A stretch of DNA of 64,000 bases from JAVDCA01 sp035293985 (GTDB taxonomy: Bacteria > Pseudomonadota > Alphaproteobacteria > Rhizobiales > Xanthobacteraceae), in assembly GCA_035293985.1 (NCBI GenBank), contig DATGLS010000014.1:62001-126000 (forward strand), given 5' to 3'. Below the pieces are notes generated by a model, which made no database searches, was not told where the DNA came from, and saw only the letters and a list, made by a program, of their open reading frames with translations. A program made the position numbers and the translations under genes. Shown piece by piece: positions 44,024 through 53,808 of this stretch. Numbering within the stretch: position 1 is the stretch's first letter; every line of letters starts with the position of its first letter.

Positions 44024-45181
44024 ATGAAAGCTGCCACAGCCCTTACCAGTCAGAAGGACAGTCGTGCCGCAGGCAACGATCTGTTGGAGCAGCTCAGGGC
44101 CGGCCTAGGTGATGAACCGTCTGCCATCGTCCTCTTCGCCGCACCAACATATGACCACGAAGACCTTCTCGATCGAATAGTCGGCTCGTCGAGGGCGCTT
44201 CTAGTCGGAGCCTCCTCAGCTGGTGAGTTCGTGAACCAGCGGCGCGGCGAGGGGCTCGCCTGCGCGCTCGGCCTTGCCGGTGACGACGCAATATTCACTG
44301 CGTCTGCGACGTCAGGTTTGCGCGAAGAGCCTGCGGCAGCAGCTCGAAAGTTGGCCGGCCAGTTTCGAGGGCTGGAACACGACAGTAAGCCACACCGGTC
44401 AGCCCTGGTGATGACCGATGCTCTTGCCGGGCACGCTGATGTACTCGTGGAGGAGATGACGGTTGCGACTTCGGGTCGGTACCAATTCTTCGGCGGCGGC
44501 GCAGGCGACAATGCTCAATTCAGCCGCACATCAGTCTTCCTGGGCAGAGACGTCTTGAACGATGCCGCAGTTGCTTTGGAGATCTTGTCGGAGAAGCCAC
44601 TCGGCGTCGGCGTCCAGCATGGGTGGACGCCAGCGTCGCAAGCGCTGCGGGCGACGGATTCCGAGGGAAGCCGCCTCGTCGGCATCAATGGATTTCCGGC
44701 CGTGGGAGCCTTCGAAGCTCACGCGAAAGCCACTAACCAGAAGTTTGACCGAAACGACCCCATCCCTTTCTTTCTGCACAACGTCATTGGTATCGATACT
44801 GGTGCTGGCCACCGAATTAGGGTCCCGCTTGCCGTAAAAGAGGATGGCTCGGTTATCTGCGCAGCGGAGATTCCGCGCGGCTCGATCATCCGTATAATGA
44901 AGGCCAGCAGCTCCTCCACGGTAGGAGCTGCCGAAGCGGCGGTCGAGAGCGCGCTCGCCGCCATGGGAGCACACAAGCCCGGCGCAGCGATTTTCTTCGA
45001 CTGCGTGGCGACGAGACTTAGGATGGGCCAAGCCTTCGAAGACGAGTTGGAAGGCGTTCGCAAAAAATTGTCCGGAGCGCAGCTGATGGGCTGTAATACC
45101 CACGGGCAGATCGCCCGCGCGCCGGGTCAATTCGAGGGCTTCCATAACTGCACCGCGGTCGTTTGCCTGCTGCCGAGCTGA
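44024..45181 (+). CDS. FIST-domain sensory protein (NosP-like)
   Basis: A 385-residue soluble protein with FIST_N (about 30-215: AIVLFAAPTYDHEDLLDRI, LLVGASSAGEF, FFGGGAGDN) and FIST_C (about 225-375: IDTGAGHRIRVPLAV, GAAIFFDCVATRLRMG, GCNTHGQIARA). FIST domains bind small ligands, and in NosP proteins the domain binds haem and senses nitric oxide, acting through a neighbouring kinase. Here a kinase gene follows seven bases downstream, the same arrangement. Ligand and haem binding are not proven by sequence. The ATG at 44024 is preferred; the frame is open further upstream. The local base composition is clearly less GC-rich than the rest of the window. Confidence 0.85.
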   Translation: MKAATALTSQKDSRAAGNDLLEQLRAGLGDEPSAIVLFAAPTYDHEDLLDRIVGSSRALLVGASSAGEFVNQRRGEGLACALGLAGDDAIFTASATSGLREEPAAAARKLAGQFRGLEHDSKPHRSALVMTDALAGHADVLVEEMTVATSGRYQFFGGGAGDNAQFSRTSVFLGRDVLNDAAVALEILSEKPLGVGVQHGWTPASQALRATDSEGSRLVGINGFPAVGAFEAHAKATNQKFDRNDPIPFFLHNVIGIDTGAGHRIRVPLAVKEDGSVICAAEIPRGSIIRIMKASSSSTVGAAEAAVESALAAMGAHKPGAAIFFDCVATRLRMGQAFEDELEGVRKKLSGAQLMGCNTHGQIARAPGQFEGFHNCTAVVCLLPS

Positions 45182-45188
45182 CGACGCT

Positions 45189-46997
45189 GTGAGTGCCTTT
45201 GGCGTAGAAACAGCGAGTCTTGCCGCCCTTGCCAAGGTCGAGTGTCGGGGGGCCGCCGCAAACCAGATTGCGGCATCTTTGGGATGTACAGCCATTCTAT
45301 TGCTGGTCCGAGATCCCGATACGAACGCCTTCCAACCTGCGCCTGGATTTTCTCGTACTTTACCGGCAGATGACAGCTGGTACGCCCTCGTGCGGCGGTG
45401 CCATTCAGAATACGAATTTCGCACTGTCGTGAGCGCCCCCGGCACGAGCGGGCGAACTCCAGCGCATGTGGCAGTTATCGACGGCGCCTGTGCCGTCGTA
45501 ATCCTCGGGCCACCTCCTGGCCTCGACGTAGGCAGCTTCTCGGAATCGCTTCGGGTCATCGCCGCGCTTGTTTGCGCGGAGGCTCGCGCCGAGGCGGCGG
45601 CCGGTCTTGCCAGTGCGGCGCAGGAGGCCAATCGTCGCGCAGCCGCACTCGCCCAAGCGTTAGACCAGAGCCGATCGGAGCTTGCACAGAAAGCGGAGGC
45701 TTTAGAGCGGGCACTGGCCCAGGCCGAACGTTTGAACCAGCAATTACAGAACCTGAATTCAACCCTGGAACAGCGCGTTGACGAAGAGGTCAAAGAGCGC
45801 ACGCGCGCCGAAGACGCGTTGCGTCAGGCACACAAGATGGAAGCCATTGGCCAACTGACCGGCGGGATCGCCCATGATTTCAACAATCTACTGACCATCG
45901 TAATCGGTGGCTTGGATAGCATCGAGCGACACCTCGGCTCCATCGCGGACTCTGAAGCTACTGCTCGCATTCGGCGCTCCCGGGCCATGTCTTTGGACGG
46001 TGCACGCCGCGCCGCCACACTCACGTCCAGGCTGCTGGCTTTTTCGCGCCGCATGCCACTTGATCCCAAAGCAATCGAGGTGAACCGGTTGATCGTCGGC
46101 CTCGCAGATCTACTGCAAAGGACACTGGGTGAAACGATCGCGCTCGAAACCGTCTCAGGGGCCGGCCTTTGGCGGGCAATGGCGGATGCTTCGCAATTGG
46201 AAAACTCAATTGTCAATCTGGCAGTGAATGCCCGCGACGCCATGCCCAACGGAGGCAAGCTCACCATCGAAACGTCGAACGCTTATCTCGATGAAGACTA
46301 TGTTTCCAAGGTTCCTGAATCCCTTGAACCGGGCCAGTATATCCAGATCGCGGTCTCTGACACTGGCGTGGGGATGACGGACGAGATCCTGCAGAAAGCC
46401 TTCGAGCCCTTCTTTACGACAAAGGAGGCTGGCAAAGGAACCGGCCTCGGCCTCAGTCAGGTCCATGGGTTCGTACGACAGAGCGGCGGGCATATCCGCA
46501 TCTACAGTGAAATCGGGCATGGGACCACGGTCAAACTCTACCTGCCGCGGGCGGCAGCGGCCGTGAGCAGTCTGGACGATGCGGCCTACCAGACGGTGGG
46601 TGGGGTCACCAGGGGAAGTGAGAGAATTTTGGTCGTCGAGGACGACGACGGCTTACGGGAGTTCAGCACGGGCGCTTTGATCGAGCTCGGGTACCGCGTC
46701 GTTTATGCGAAGTCAGCTCCGCGTGCGCTGGAGCTTCTCGAAGGCGATTCGGACATCCAACTTCTATTTACGGACGTCGTGTTACCCGACGGAATGAATG
46801 GACGACAATTAGCTGATGAGGCACGCCGAAGAAGGCCGGGCCTTCGTGTCCTCTACACGACCGGCTACACGAGGAACGCCATCGTTCATCATGGTCGGTT
46901 GGATCCCGGCATCGATTTCATTGGAAAGCCTTTCACTTTCGAACAGCTCGCACGGCGAGTCCGTGCCATACTTGATTCCGGCGCGGTCCCGAATTGA
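45189..46997 (+). CDS. GAF-like hybrid histidine kinase with receiver, FIST partner
   Basis: A 602-residue soluble kinase. A GAF-like N-terminal region (about 20-130) is followed by a long coiled coil (about 140-215, RSELAQKAEALERALAQAE..), HisKA with GQLTGGIAHDFNNLL (His229), HATPase (NARDAMPNGG, DTGVGMTD, GTGLGLSQVHG) and a receiver with Asp in LLFTDVVLPDG, followed by LYTTGYTRNAIVHHG. GTG start. It is seven bases after the FIST gene, so both are one unit. In NosP/NahK-type pairs the FIST protein inhibits the kinase when ligand is bound. Like its partner it is relatively AT-rich. Confidence 0.9.
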   Translation: MSAFGVETASLAALAKVECRGAAANQIAASLGCTAILLLVRDPDTNAFQPAPGFSRTLPADDSWYALVRRCHSEYEFRTVVSAPGTSGRTPAHVAVIDGACAVVILGPPPGLDVGSFSESLRVIAALVCAEARAEAAAGLASAAQEANRRAAALAQALDQSRSELAQKAEALERALAQAERLNQQLQNLNSTLEQRVDEEVKERTRAEDALRQAHKMEAIGQLTGGIAHDFNNLLTIVIGGLDSIERHLGSIADSEATARIRRSRAMSLDGARRAATLTSRLLAFSRRMPLDPKAIEVNRLIVGLADLLQRTLGETIALETVSGAGLWRAMADASQLENSIVNLAVNARDAMPNGGKLTIETSNAYLDEDYVSKVPESLEPGQYIQIAVSDTGVGMTDEILQKAFEPFFTTKEAGKGTGLGLSQVHGFVRQSGGHIRIYSEIGHGTTVKLYLPRAAAAVSSLDDAAYQTVGGVTRGSERILVVEDDDGLREFSTGALIELGYRVVYAKSAPRALELLEGDSDIQLLFTDVVLPDGMNGRQLADEARRRRPGLRVLYTTGYTRNAIVHHGRLDPGIDFIGKPFTFEQLARRVRAILDSGAVPN

Positions 46998-47097
46998 GCG
47001 AGGGTCCGCCTGAGCCAGGAGCACTGGTTAATCCCCAGCCCGGCGATGTCTCGATTGCGTCATTTTCGGCGGTCGATCGCCGCGAGGGTCGCCGCCA

Positions 47098-50000
47098 TTA
47101 CGCAGTGGATGACGACATCGCGCTCTTCAGTGCAGCGGCAATCTGCCGCTCGTCATAGGGCTTCTGCAGGATCACGGGCTCGAAACCATTTTGGCGGGCC
47201 CCACGTGCGGGCGCTTCGTACCCCGTCGCGAAAACGACGCGCAATTGGGAGCGCTGCTTGACGGCGCGCGCGGCGATCTCCTCGCCCGACATGTCAGGCA
47301 GAGCGAGATCGGTCACGATCACGTCGTAGGCGCCGCTATCGAGCAGATCGAGGGCTTCCCGGCCGTTCTCGGCTTCTCTCACGGAATGCCCGAGAGCGCT
47401 GATCATGTCCGCGGTGGAAGTCCGTATCAAGGGATCGTCCTCGATCAGCAAGATACGGAGCGGGCGCGTCGCGACGTCTGCACCGTTCCCGTCGGCACGA
47501 GGCGCTGACAGACGTGGCGATGGCGAGCGGGCCACGCTTCGCTGCTGCTGGTTGCGCAGAACATGCCGGATCTTTCGCGCCATGGCTTCGCGCGTATAGG
47601 GTTTGCTCAGCAGCTCGATGCCTTCATCGAGCCGGCCGCCGTGAACGATTGCGTTTTCCGTGTAACCCGAGGTGAACAGCACCGCGATGCCGGGCAGCCG
47701 CTCCTGCGCTTTGCGGGCGAGCTCGGGGCTGCGCAAGGGACCCGGCATGACGACGTCCGTGAACAAGAGGTCGATCGGGACGCCGCTCTCGATGATCGCC
47801 AACGCGCTCTGAGCGTCCTTGGCCTTGAGGACCCGATAGCCGAGGTCGGACAGCATGTCGATCACGGTACCGCGAACCTCCTCGTCGTCCTCGACGACCA
47901 GCACCGTCTCGGTCCCACCGGTGGCGGGCCCGGTCTCGATCTCGGTTTCGACGTCTTCCATTTCCCGCGCACGAGGCAAGTACATGCGGACGGTCGTGCC
48001 GTGCCCCGGCTCGCTGTAAATCTTGATGTGGCCGCCCGATTGCTTCACGAATCCGTAGACCATGCTGAGGCCGAGGCCGGTTCCCTGGCCTTCCGGCTTG
48101 GTCGTGAAGAACGGCTCGAAAACGCGTTCGATGAGCTCGGGCGGAATTCCGCACCCGGTGTCGGTCACGGCGATCATCACGTACTGCCCGGGGCTCACCT
48201 CGGCGTGGCGCTGCACATATTCGTCGTCGAGGAAAGCGTTTCCTGCCTCGATGGTGAGCCTTCCGTGGCCATTCATGGCGTCGCGCGCGTTGATCGCCAG
48301 GTTCAACAGCGCATTCTCGACCTGAACCGTGTCGACGAACGTATTCCACAGTCCGCCGGCGATCATCGTCTCGATCTCGACCCCCTCGCCCAGCGCTCGC
48401 CGCAGCATGTCGTCGATGCTGCGGACCAGGCGGCCGATGTTGATCACCTTGGGTGCGAGCGGCTGGCGCCGCCCGAAGGCGAGCAGCTGCGAGGCAAGCT
48501 TGGAGCCGCGCGAGATGGCGGAGATCGCAGTCTGCAGCCGCTGCTCGGCCCGCAGGTTGCCGGCGACGTCGCGCGCCAGAAGCTGAAGATTGCCGCCGAT
48601 CACCTGCAGCACGTTGTTGAAGTCGTGCGCCACGCCGCCGGTGAGCTTGCCCACCGCTTCCATCTTCTGCGACTGGTGCAGTTGCGCCTCGGCCGCCGTG
48701 CGCTCTGCGATCGCGGCCGCAACGCGCTGCTCGAGGACTTCGTTCGTCTGGCGCAGGATATGCTCGGCCTGCTTGCGATCCTCGATGTCGATGACCGAGC
48801 CGATATAGCCCAGAAACTCGCCGTCCTCGCCGAAGCGAGGCGCCGCAGCGCTCAACGCCCAGCGATAGGTTCCGTCGGAACGGCGCAGACGATACTCGAT
48901 GCGAAACGCCTCGCGCGCCGCATTGGCTGCGAAGAAGATGCGCTGCGCCTGTTCGAGATCCTCCGGGTGCAAGGCCTTCCAGGCCCCATATCCCAGCGCC
49001 TCTTCCTGCGTCTGTCCGGTGCACTCGGACCAGACGCGATTGAGGTACGTGAGCGAGCCGCTCGGATCGGTGATCCACATCATCACCGGAGCATGCTCGG
49101 CCATGTTGCGGAAGCGTGCCTCGCTCTCGCGGAGATCGCGCGTCGCCTCGCGGCGCACCCGCGCCATCTCGAGATTGGCGTTGACGCGCGCGACGAGCTC
49201 TCGTGCGGAAAATGGCTTGATCAGATAGTCGTCGGCACCTGCATCGAGGCCCTCCACTCTGGCTTCCTCGCCCGCACGTGCCGAGAGCACGATCACCGGA
49301 AGATCGCGAAAATCATGGTTCTTGCGAACCTCGCGCAGCAGGCCGAAGCCGTCCAGGCGAGGCATCATGACGTCGGTCAGGAGCAGGTCCGGCTTTTTGC
49401 GCCGGATCGCCTCCAGGGCCGCCTGCCCGTCCGCCACCGTCTCCACTTGCCAGCGCGATCCCAGCAGCCGGCGAACGTAGCTGCGCATGTCCGCATTATC
49501 GTCGGCGACGAGAATATGCGCGCCGTCGGTGCGTGCGGCGAAGAGCAGCTCGGGCGCGTCCTCGGCTCGGTCCTCCGGCGCTTCGCCGGCGACCTCGGCC
49601 GCCGGCAGCCACCGCAGCGCCTCCTCGACGAACGCTTCAGCGCGCAAGGACGTCGACACGCGCGACCGTTCGTTGCCGAGCTGGGAAGCATCCTGGCGAG
49701 CCGTTCCGTAAGGAATCGAGATCGCAAAGGTCGTGCCTTTGCCGACCTCACTGTCGACACGGATGGCGCCGCCATGCAGCCTGACGAGCTCCTGGACCAG
49801 GGCGAGCCCGATTCCCGAGCCTTCGAAGGAACGGCTGCGCTGGCCCTCGATGCGATGAAAGCGTTCGAACAGCCGGGGGAGCTCGGAGCCGGGGATGCCG
49901 ACGCCCGTGTCGCGCACGATCAATTCGGCGCATCGTCCGTCGGCAGAGCTGCCGAGCTCGACCGCGATTTCGCCTTCGAAGGTGAACTTGAAGGCGTTGG

Positions 50001-51441
50001 ACATGAGGTTGAGGACGATCTTCTCCCACATGTCGCGATCGACGTAGACCGGCCGGCCGAGATCGGGACAGCTGATGCGGAGAAAAAGCCCCGCCCGCTC
50101 GGTCGCCGACTCGAAGTTGGACGCGAGCTCGGTGGTGAGCTTGGCGAGATCGACCGGTTCGAACCGGGCATCGACGCGTCCTGCCTCGATACGCGAGAAG
50201 TCGAGCAGGGAATTCACCAGCTTGAGGAGGCGAAGGCTGTTGCGGTGCGCGGTTTCGAGGCGGCCGCGAACGGGCGGAGCGAGAGCCGTCGTGGAGGCGT
50301 CATTCAGGACGTCCTCCAATGGTCCGAGCATCAGCGTGAGGGGGGTGCGAAACTCGTGGCTGACGTTGGAGAAGAACGTGGTTTTGGCGCGATCGATCTC
50401 GGCGAGAGCCTCGGCGCGCCGGCGCTCCTCCTCGTAGGCTTGCGCATTGGCGATGGCGGCGGCGATCTGTCCCGCGACGAGGCGCAGAAAGCTTTGATAA
50501 TCGTCGTCGAAAAGGCGGAAGGGATTGAGGCCGACGACCAGGACGCCTGCCCGGCCGGTCTCGCCGGTCGGCAGGATGGGAACCAAGGCGGCTTGGCTCG
50601 GCGGATGCGGCCAGGGACCGGCCGGAATGTCGGCGCCGAGGGCGAGCCGCAGGTCCCATACGATCCGCAGGGATTGCGAGCGCAGCACCTCTGCGACCGG
50701 CCAGCAGCCGGCAGTGTCGGGCACGACCATATCCGCCGCCGCCGGATGGCTCCGCTCGATCCCTGCGGTGCCCGCGAGCTTTGCCGCCAAGCTGTCCGGC
50801 TCCGCGATATAGATCAGCGCGAACGGAATATCGCGCCGGTTCCTGCCGAGCGCTGCTGCGGCACGTTCGCAGACCTCCTGCCACGTGCGGGCGTGACCCG
50901 CATCCGCCGCGAGATCGCGCAACAGGGCGAGCTGGCGTTCGCCGATGACGCGTCGCGTATCGTCGCTGTTCGCGCAAATGATGCCGCCGACGCTTCCGTC
51001 GTCGTTCGGGATCGGGCTATAGGAGAACGTATAGTACGTTTCCTCCGGATAGCCGTTGCGCTCCATGATCAGGAGCTGCGATTCGACGAAGGTTCCCTGC
51101 TGACCCCCGAGGGCCGTATCCAGCATGGGCCCGATGTCGTGCCAAATCTCCTTCCAGACCTCCCGTGTCGGCCGTCCCAAGGCCCACGGATGCTTGCCAC
51201 CGATGATCGACTTGTAGGGATCGTTATAGAAGTAGGTCAGCTCTTTGCCCCAGCCGATCCAGATCGGCTGGCGGGAGGTCAGCATGATCCTGACCGCCAT
51301 CTTCAAGCTGTGCGGCCAGGAGCCGGGAGGTCCTAGCGGCGTGCTTTCCCAGGAGTGGGCGCGCATCAACGCCCCGAGCTCTCCGCCACCCGACAGGAAA
51401 TCAAGACTCGACGGCTGAGCCGATTTGCGCTCGACGCTCAC
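47098..51441 (-). CDS. Giant double hybrid histidine kinase with three receivers
   Basis: A 1447-residue soluble protein. Order: PAS-like (about 25-165), GAF (about 170-345), HisKA with NVSHEFRTPLTL (His362), HATPase (DTGVGIPG near 511), receiver 1 (Asp690, LLLTDVMMPR), PAS (about 775-890), second HisKA with GKLTGGVAHDFNN (His939), HATPase (DTGCGIPPE near 1094), receiver 2 (Asp1229, LLFTDVVMPG) and receiver 3 (Asp1378, VIVTDLALPD). All key residues are intact, so two kinases and three acceptor sites lie in one chain. The first half is a paralogue of the giant at 58.0-61.9 kb and the second half of the kinase at 54.2-55.8 kb. It converges with the FIST-linked kinase. Confidence 0.93.
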   Translation of the reverse strand: MSVERKSAQPSSLDFLSGGGELGALMRAHSWESTPLGPPGSWPHSLKMAVRIMLTSRQPIWIGWGKELTYFYNDPYKSIIGGKHPWALGRPTREVWKEIWHDIGPMLDTALGGQQGTFVESQLLIMERNGYPEETYYTFSYSPIPNDDGSVGGIICANSDDTRRVIGERQLALLRDLAADAGHARTWQEVCERAAAALGRNRRDIPFALIYIAEPDSLAAKLAGTAGIERSHPAAADMVVPDTAGCWPVAEVLRSQSLRIVWDLRLALGADIPAGPWPHPPSQAALVPILPTGETGRAGVLVVGLNPFRLFDDDYQSFLRLVAGQIAAAIANAQAYEEERRRAEALAEIDRAKTTFFSNVSHEFRTPLTLMLGPLEDVLNDASTTALAPPVRGRLETAHRNSLRLLKLVNSLLDFSRIEAGRVDARFEPVDLAKLTTELASNFESATERAGLFLRISCPDLGRPVYVDRDMWEKIVLNLMSNAFKFTFEGEIAVELGSSADGRCAELIVRDTGVGIPGSELPRLFERFHRIEGQRSRSFEGSGIGLALVQELVRLHGGAIRVDSEVGKGTTFAISIPYGTARQDASQLGNERSRVSTSLRAEAFVEEALRWLPAAEVAGEAPEDRAEDAPELLFAARTDGAHILVADDNADMRSYVRRLLGSRWQVETVADGQAALEAIRRKKPDLLLTDVMMPRLDGFGLLREVRKNHDFRDLPVIVLSARAGEEARVEGLDAGADDYLIKPFSARELVARVNANLEMARVRREATRDLRESEARFRNMAEHAPVMMWITDPSGSLTYLNRVWSECTGQTQEEALGYGAWKALHPEDLEQAQRIFFAANAAREAFRIEYRLRRSDGTYRWALSAAAPRFGEDGEFLGYIGSVIDIEDRKQAEHILRQTNEVLEQRVAAAIAERTAAEAQLHQSQKMEAVGKLTGGVAHDFNNVLQVIGGNLQLLARDVAGNLRAEQRLQTAISAISRGSKLASQLLAFGRRQPLAPKVINIGRLVRSIDDMLRRALGEGVEIETMIAGGLWNTFVDTVQVENALLNLAINARDAMNGHGRLTIEAGNAFLDDEYVQRHAEVSPGQYVMIAVTDTGCGIPPELIERVFEPFFTTKPEGQGTGLGLSMVYGFVKQSGGHIKIYSEPGHGTTVRMYLPRAREMEDVETEIETGPATGGTETVLVVEDDEEVRGTVIDMLSDLGYRVLKAKDAQSALAIIESGVPIDLLFTDVVMPGPLRSPELARKAQERLPGIAVLFTSGYTENAIVHGGRLDEGIELLSKPYTREAMARKIRHVLRNQQQRSVARSPSPRLSAPRADGNGADVATRPLRILLIEDDPLIRTSTADMISALGHSVREAENGREALDLLDSGAYDVIVTDLALPDMSGEEIAARAVKQRSQLRVVFATGYEAPARGARQNGFEPVILQKPYDERQIAAALKSAMSSSTA

Positions 51442-51813
51442 TGATCTCCTCCGAACGACGCAATGACCAGTGCTGTACGGCAGCCCCGATCGCTCACGCG
51501 CGTCGGCAAATTGATGGACGATGTTTTTCAGCCGATGTGCTGCGGGCCGAAAAGGCGAGGACAGTTAACGCAGTGCCTGAAGGTCCCGCAAAGGGATTTT
51601 TTTTAAAACCCATGCTCGCGAGCCGGAACTTTACTATTGTTGGCTCGTTACGTTGAGTTCGGCTTTATCGGCAGCGGGAACTGCGCAGAGCCAGGGCTGC
51701 GGCGCGGCGGCGGCCTGGAACAGCGCCTTGCGGGGACGGCGCTCCAGGGTAAGCCATGGGTGGTGCGAGAGGTCCTTGCGGGCCTGGTCAATTGATCGAC
51801 GAGGGCTGACTTG
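51442..51813. other. Divergent intergenic region with an AT-rich block
   Basis: These 372 bases lie between the giant kinase (minus) and the HWE kinase (plus). A T8A4 stretch flanked by GGG and CCC (about 51594-51612) is unusual for this genome and could bend or fold. The EcfG-type promoter follows. I see no coding sequence. Confidence 0.5.
51625..51649 (+). promoter_or_regulatory. EcfG-type promoter for the HWE kinase unit
   Basis: GGAAC at 51625-51629, a 16-base spacer and CGTT at 51646-51649 match the general stress pattern. The HWE kinase ATG is 165 bases downstream, so the transcript would have a long leader. Confidence 0.68.
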
Positions 51814-53808
51814 ATGTCGCAGGCAGAGGTTGCTTCGGCTGTTGGGGTCGATGTGCCGGGTGCGGGGCTGGTGCCGCTGGACGACATCCTGCTCACTGAA
51901 GAGCTCTGGCGCCGTCCCCGACGCCCCCCGGATTTTGCCGCGGAATGCAGGGCGCTCGGAAAGCTCGCCGACGCCTTGGCGCGGTCGCCCCGGACCATTC
52001 TGCAGACCTTGGCCGATACGCTTCTCGACGTCTTCATGGCGGATTCGGCGGGCATGAGCCTTCTGACCGCGAACGGAAAGAATTTTCATTGGGCGGCAAT
52101 CGCGGGAGCCTGGAGCCCGCACCTCGGAGGAGGTACGCCGCGCGATTTCGGGCCGTGCGGAGACGTCCTCGATCGCGATCAGCCCTTGCTGTTCAAGCAT
52201 TGGGAGCGGCGATATCCCTACCTGGCCGAGGCGACGCCGCTGGCCGAGGAAGGGCTGCTCGTGCCCTTCTATGTCGGCGGAAAGGCGGTCGGGACGATCT
52301 GGACGATCGCCCACACCCGCCGGCGCAAATTCGACGCCGAGGACCTGCGCCAGCTCGAGAGCATGGCGCGTTTTGCCGCGGCTGCCTATCAGACGGTGCA
52401 ACTCCTCGACGCAAACGAGGCGAGCCGCGCCGCGCTGGAGAGCAGAGAGGCCGCGATGCAGTCCAAGCAGCTGTTGGAGGGCATCATCGAGACCACGCCG
52501 GAGTGCATCAAGATCGTCGCCCCCGACGGCACGCTCCTGCAGATGAACGCCGCCGGGCGCCAGATGATCGAGGCCAAGGAAGGCGATCAGGTCGAAGGCG
52601 CCAATGTCATCGACCTGATCGCGCCCGAATTTCGCGACACATGGAAGCAAAACCACCGCCGCGTTTGCGCCGGCGAGAAGCTCAGCTGGGAATTCGACAT
52701 CGTCGGCCTCGACGGAACCCGACGACAGATGGAGACCCAAGCATCGCCGATCCGCCTGCCCGACGGCATGGTCGCACAGCTGGCGATCACGCGAGACGTC
52801 ACGCAGCGCAAGCAGGACGATCTCAAGATCCGGGAGTCGGAGCATCGCTTCCGTCAGCTTCTGCAAGCGCTGCCCGCCGCCATCTACACCACCGATCCCG
52901 AGGGACGGATCACGTTCTACAACGAGGCGGCCGTGGAGTTCGCCGGCCGGCGTCCGCAGCTCGGCGAGCTTTGGTGCGTGACCTGGCGCCTTTACAACCC
53001 GGACGGCTCGCGCCTTCCGCACGACGAATGCCCGATGGCCATTGCGCTCAAGGAGAACCTGCCGGTCCGCGGCGCGGAAGCGATTGCAGAGCGGCCGGAC
53101 GGCACGCGGCGCTGGTTCGCGCCCTATCCGACGCCGCTGCGCGATTCGGAGGGACGCCTGACCGGCGCGATCAACATGCTGGTCGACATCACCGAGCAGA
53201 AGGAGGCCGAACGCCAGCGCAAGCTGCTGATCGACGAGCTCAATCATCGGGTGAAGAACACCTTGGCGACCGTGCAGTCGCTCGTCGCGCAGACCGCGCG
53301 AAGCACGGTCGACGCCCGCGAGTTCCACAAGGCCTTCGAAGGGCGACTTCTCGCGCTCAGTCACGCTCACAATCAGCTCAGCCAACGGCGCTGGAGCGAT
53401 GCGGAGTTGCAGCAGTTGCTGCGCGCGGGTCTCGAGCCTTATCTGATCAAAGGCAACGTCACGCTTGCCGGCGACCCGGTCAAGGTGCCGCCGCAGGCCG
53501 CGCTGATCATCTCGATGGCCGTGCATGAGCTCGCGACGAATGCCGCCAAGTATGGCGCATTGTCGTCGCCCGATGGCCGGGTCCACCTCGCGTGGACCAC
53601 CCACGCGAATGGAGCGGGGGCGGAACTGTGTCTGTCCTGGCGCGAGCAGAATGGACCGCCGGTGCAGAAACCGAGTCATCAGGGTTTTGGCACTCGCCTT
53701 CTCGAGCGCGGCGTCGAGCTCGAGCTCGGAGGCAAGACATTGGTCGAGTTTGCGCCCGGCGGCCTGCGATGCGAAATAAGAATTCCGCTGACGCATGAGC
53801 ACGCGTGA
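51814..53808 (+). CDS. GAF-PAS-PAS HWE-family histidine kinase
   Basis: A 664-residue soluble kinase. GAF about 45-195, PAS about 215-335 and 342-462, then the HWE domain with DELNHRVKNTLATVQ (His478). The family's two marks are there: His in the N box (AVHELATNAAKYGALSS) and the W-x-E of the G1 box (LSWREQNGPP). HWE kinases in alphaproteobacteria often feed single-domain receivers or PhyR of the general stress response. The ATG follows GAGGG by nine bases; a TTG directly before it is possible. The next gene, a receiver, overlaps by 14 bases, so the pair is a cognate system. Confidence 0.93.
   Translation: MSQAEVASAVGVDVPGAGLVPLDDILLTEELWRRPRRPPDFAAECRALGKLADALARSPRTILQTLADTLLDVFMADSAGMSLLTANGKNFHWAAIAGAWSPHLGGGTPRDFGPCGDVLDRDQPLLFKHWERRYPYLAEATPLAEEGLLVPFYVGGKAVGTIWTIAHTRRRKFDAEDLRQLESMARFAAAAYQTVQLLDANEASRAALESREAAMQSKQLLEGIIETTPECIKIVAPDGTLLQMNAAGRQMIEAKEGDQVEGANVIDLIAPEFRDTWKQNHRRVCAGEKLSWEFDIVGLDGTRRQMETQASPIRLPDGMVAQLAITRDVTQRKQDDLKIRESEHRFRQLLQALPAAIYTTDPEGRITFYNEAAVEFAGRRPQLGELWCVTWRLYNPDGSRLPHDECPMAIALKENLPVRGAEAIAERPDGTRRWFAPYPTPLRDSEGRLTGAINMLVDITEQKEAERQRKLLIDELNHRVKNTLATVQSLVAQTARSTVDAREFHKAFEGRLLALSHAHNQLSQRRWSDAELQQLLRAGLEPYLIKGNVTLAGDPVKVPPQAALIISMAVHELATNAAKYGALSSPDGRVHLAWTTHANGAGAELCLSWREQNGPPVQKPSHQGFGTRLLERGVELELGGKTLVEFAPGGLRCEIRIPLTHEHA

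Noticed and set aside
46998..47097. Short CGGCG...CGCCG hairpin between convergent kinases as terminator
   Set aside because: Five-base stem with no T-tract; could be chance at this GC.
47563..51336. 1257-codon open frame on the plus strand
   Set aside because: Antisense to the giant kinase; low-complexity Arg/Gly/Asp-rich product with no domains. High GC leaves the opposite strand open.
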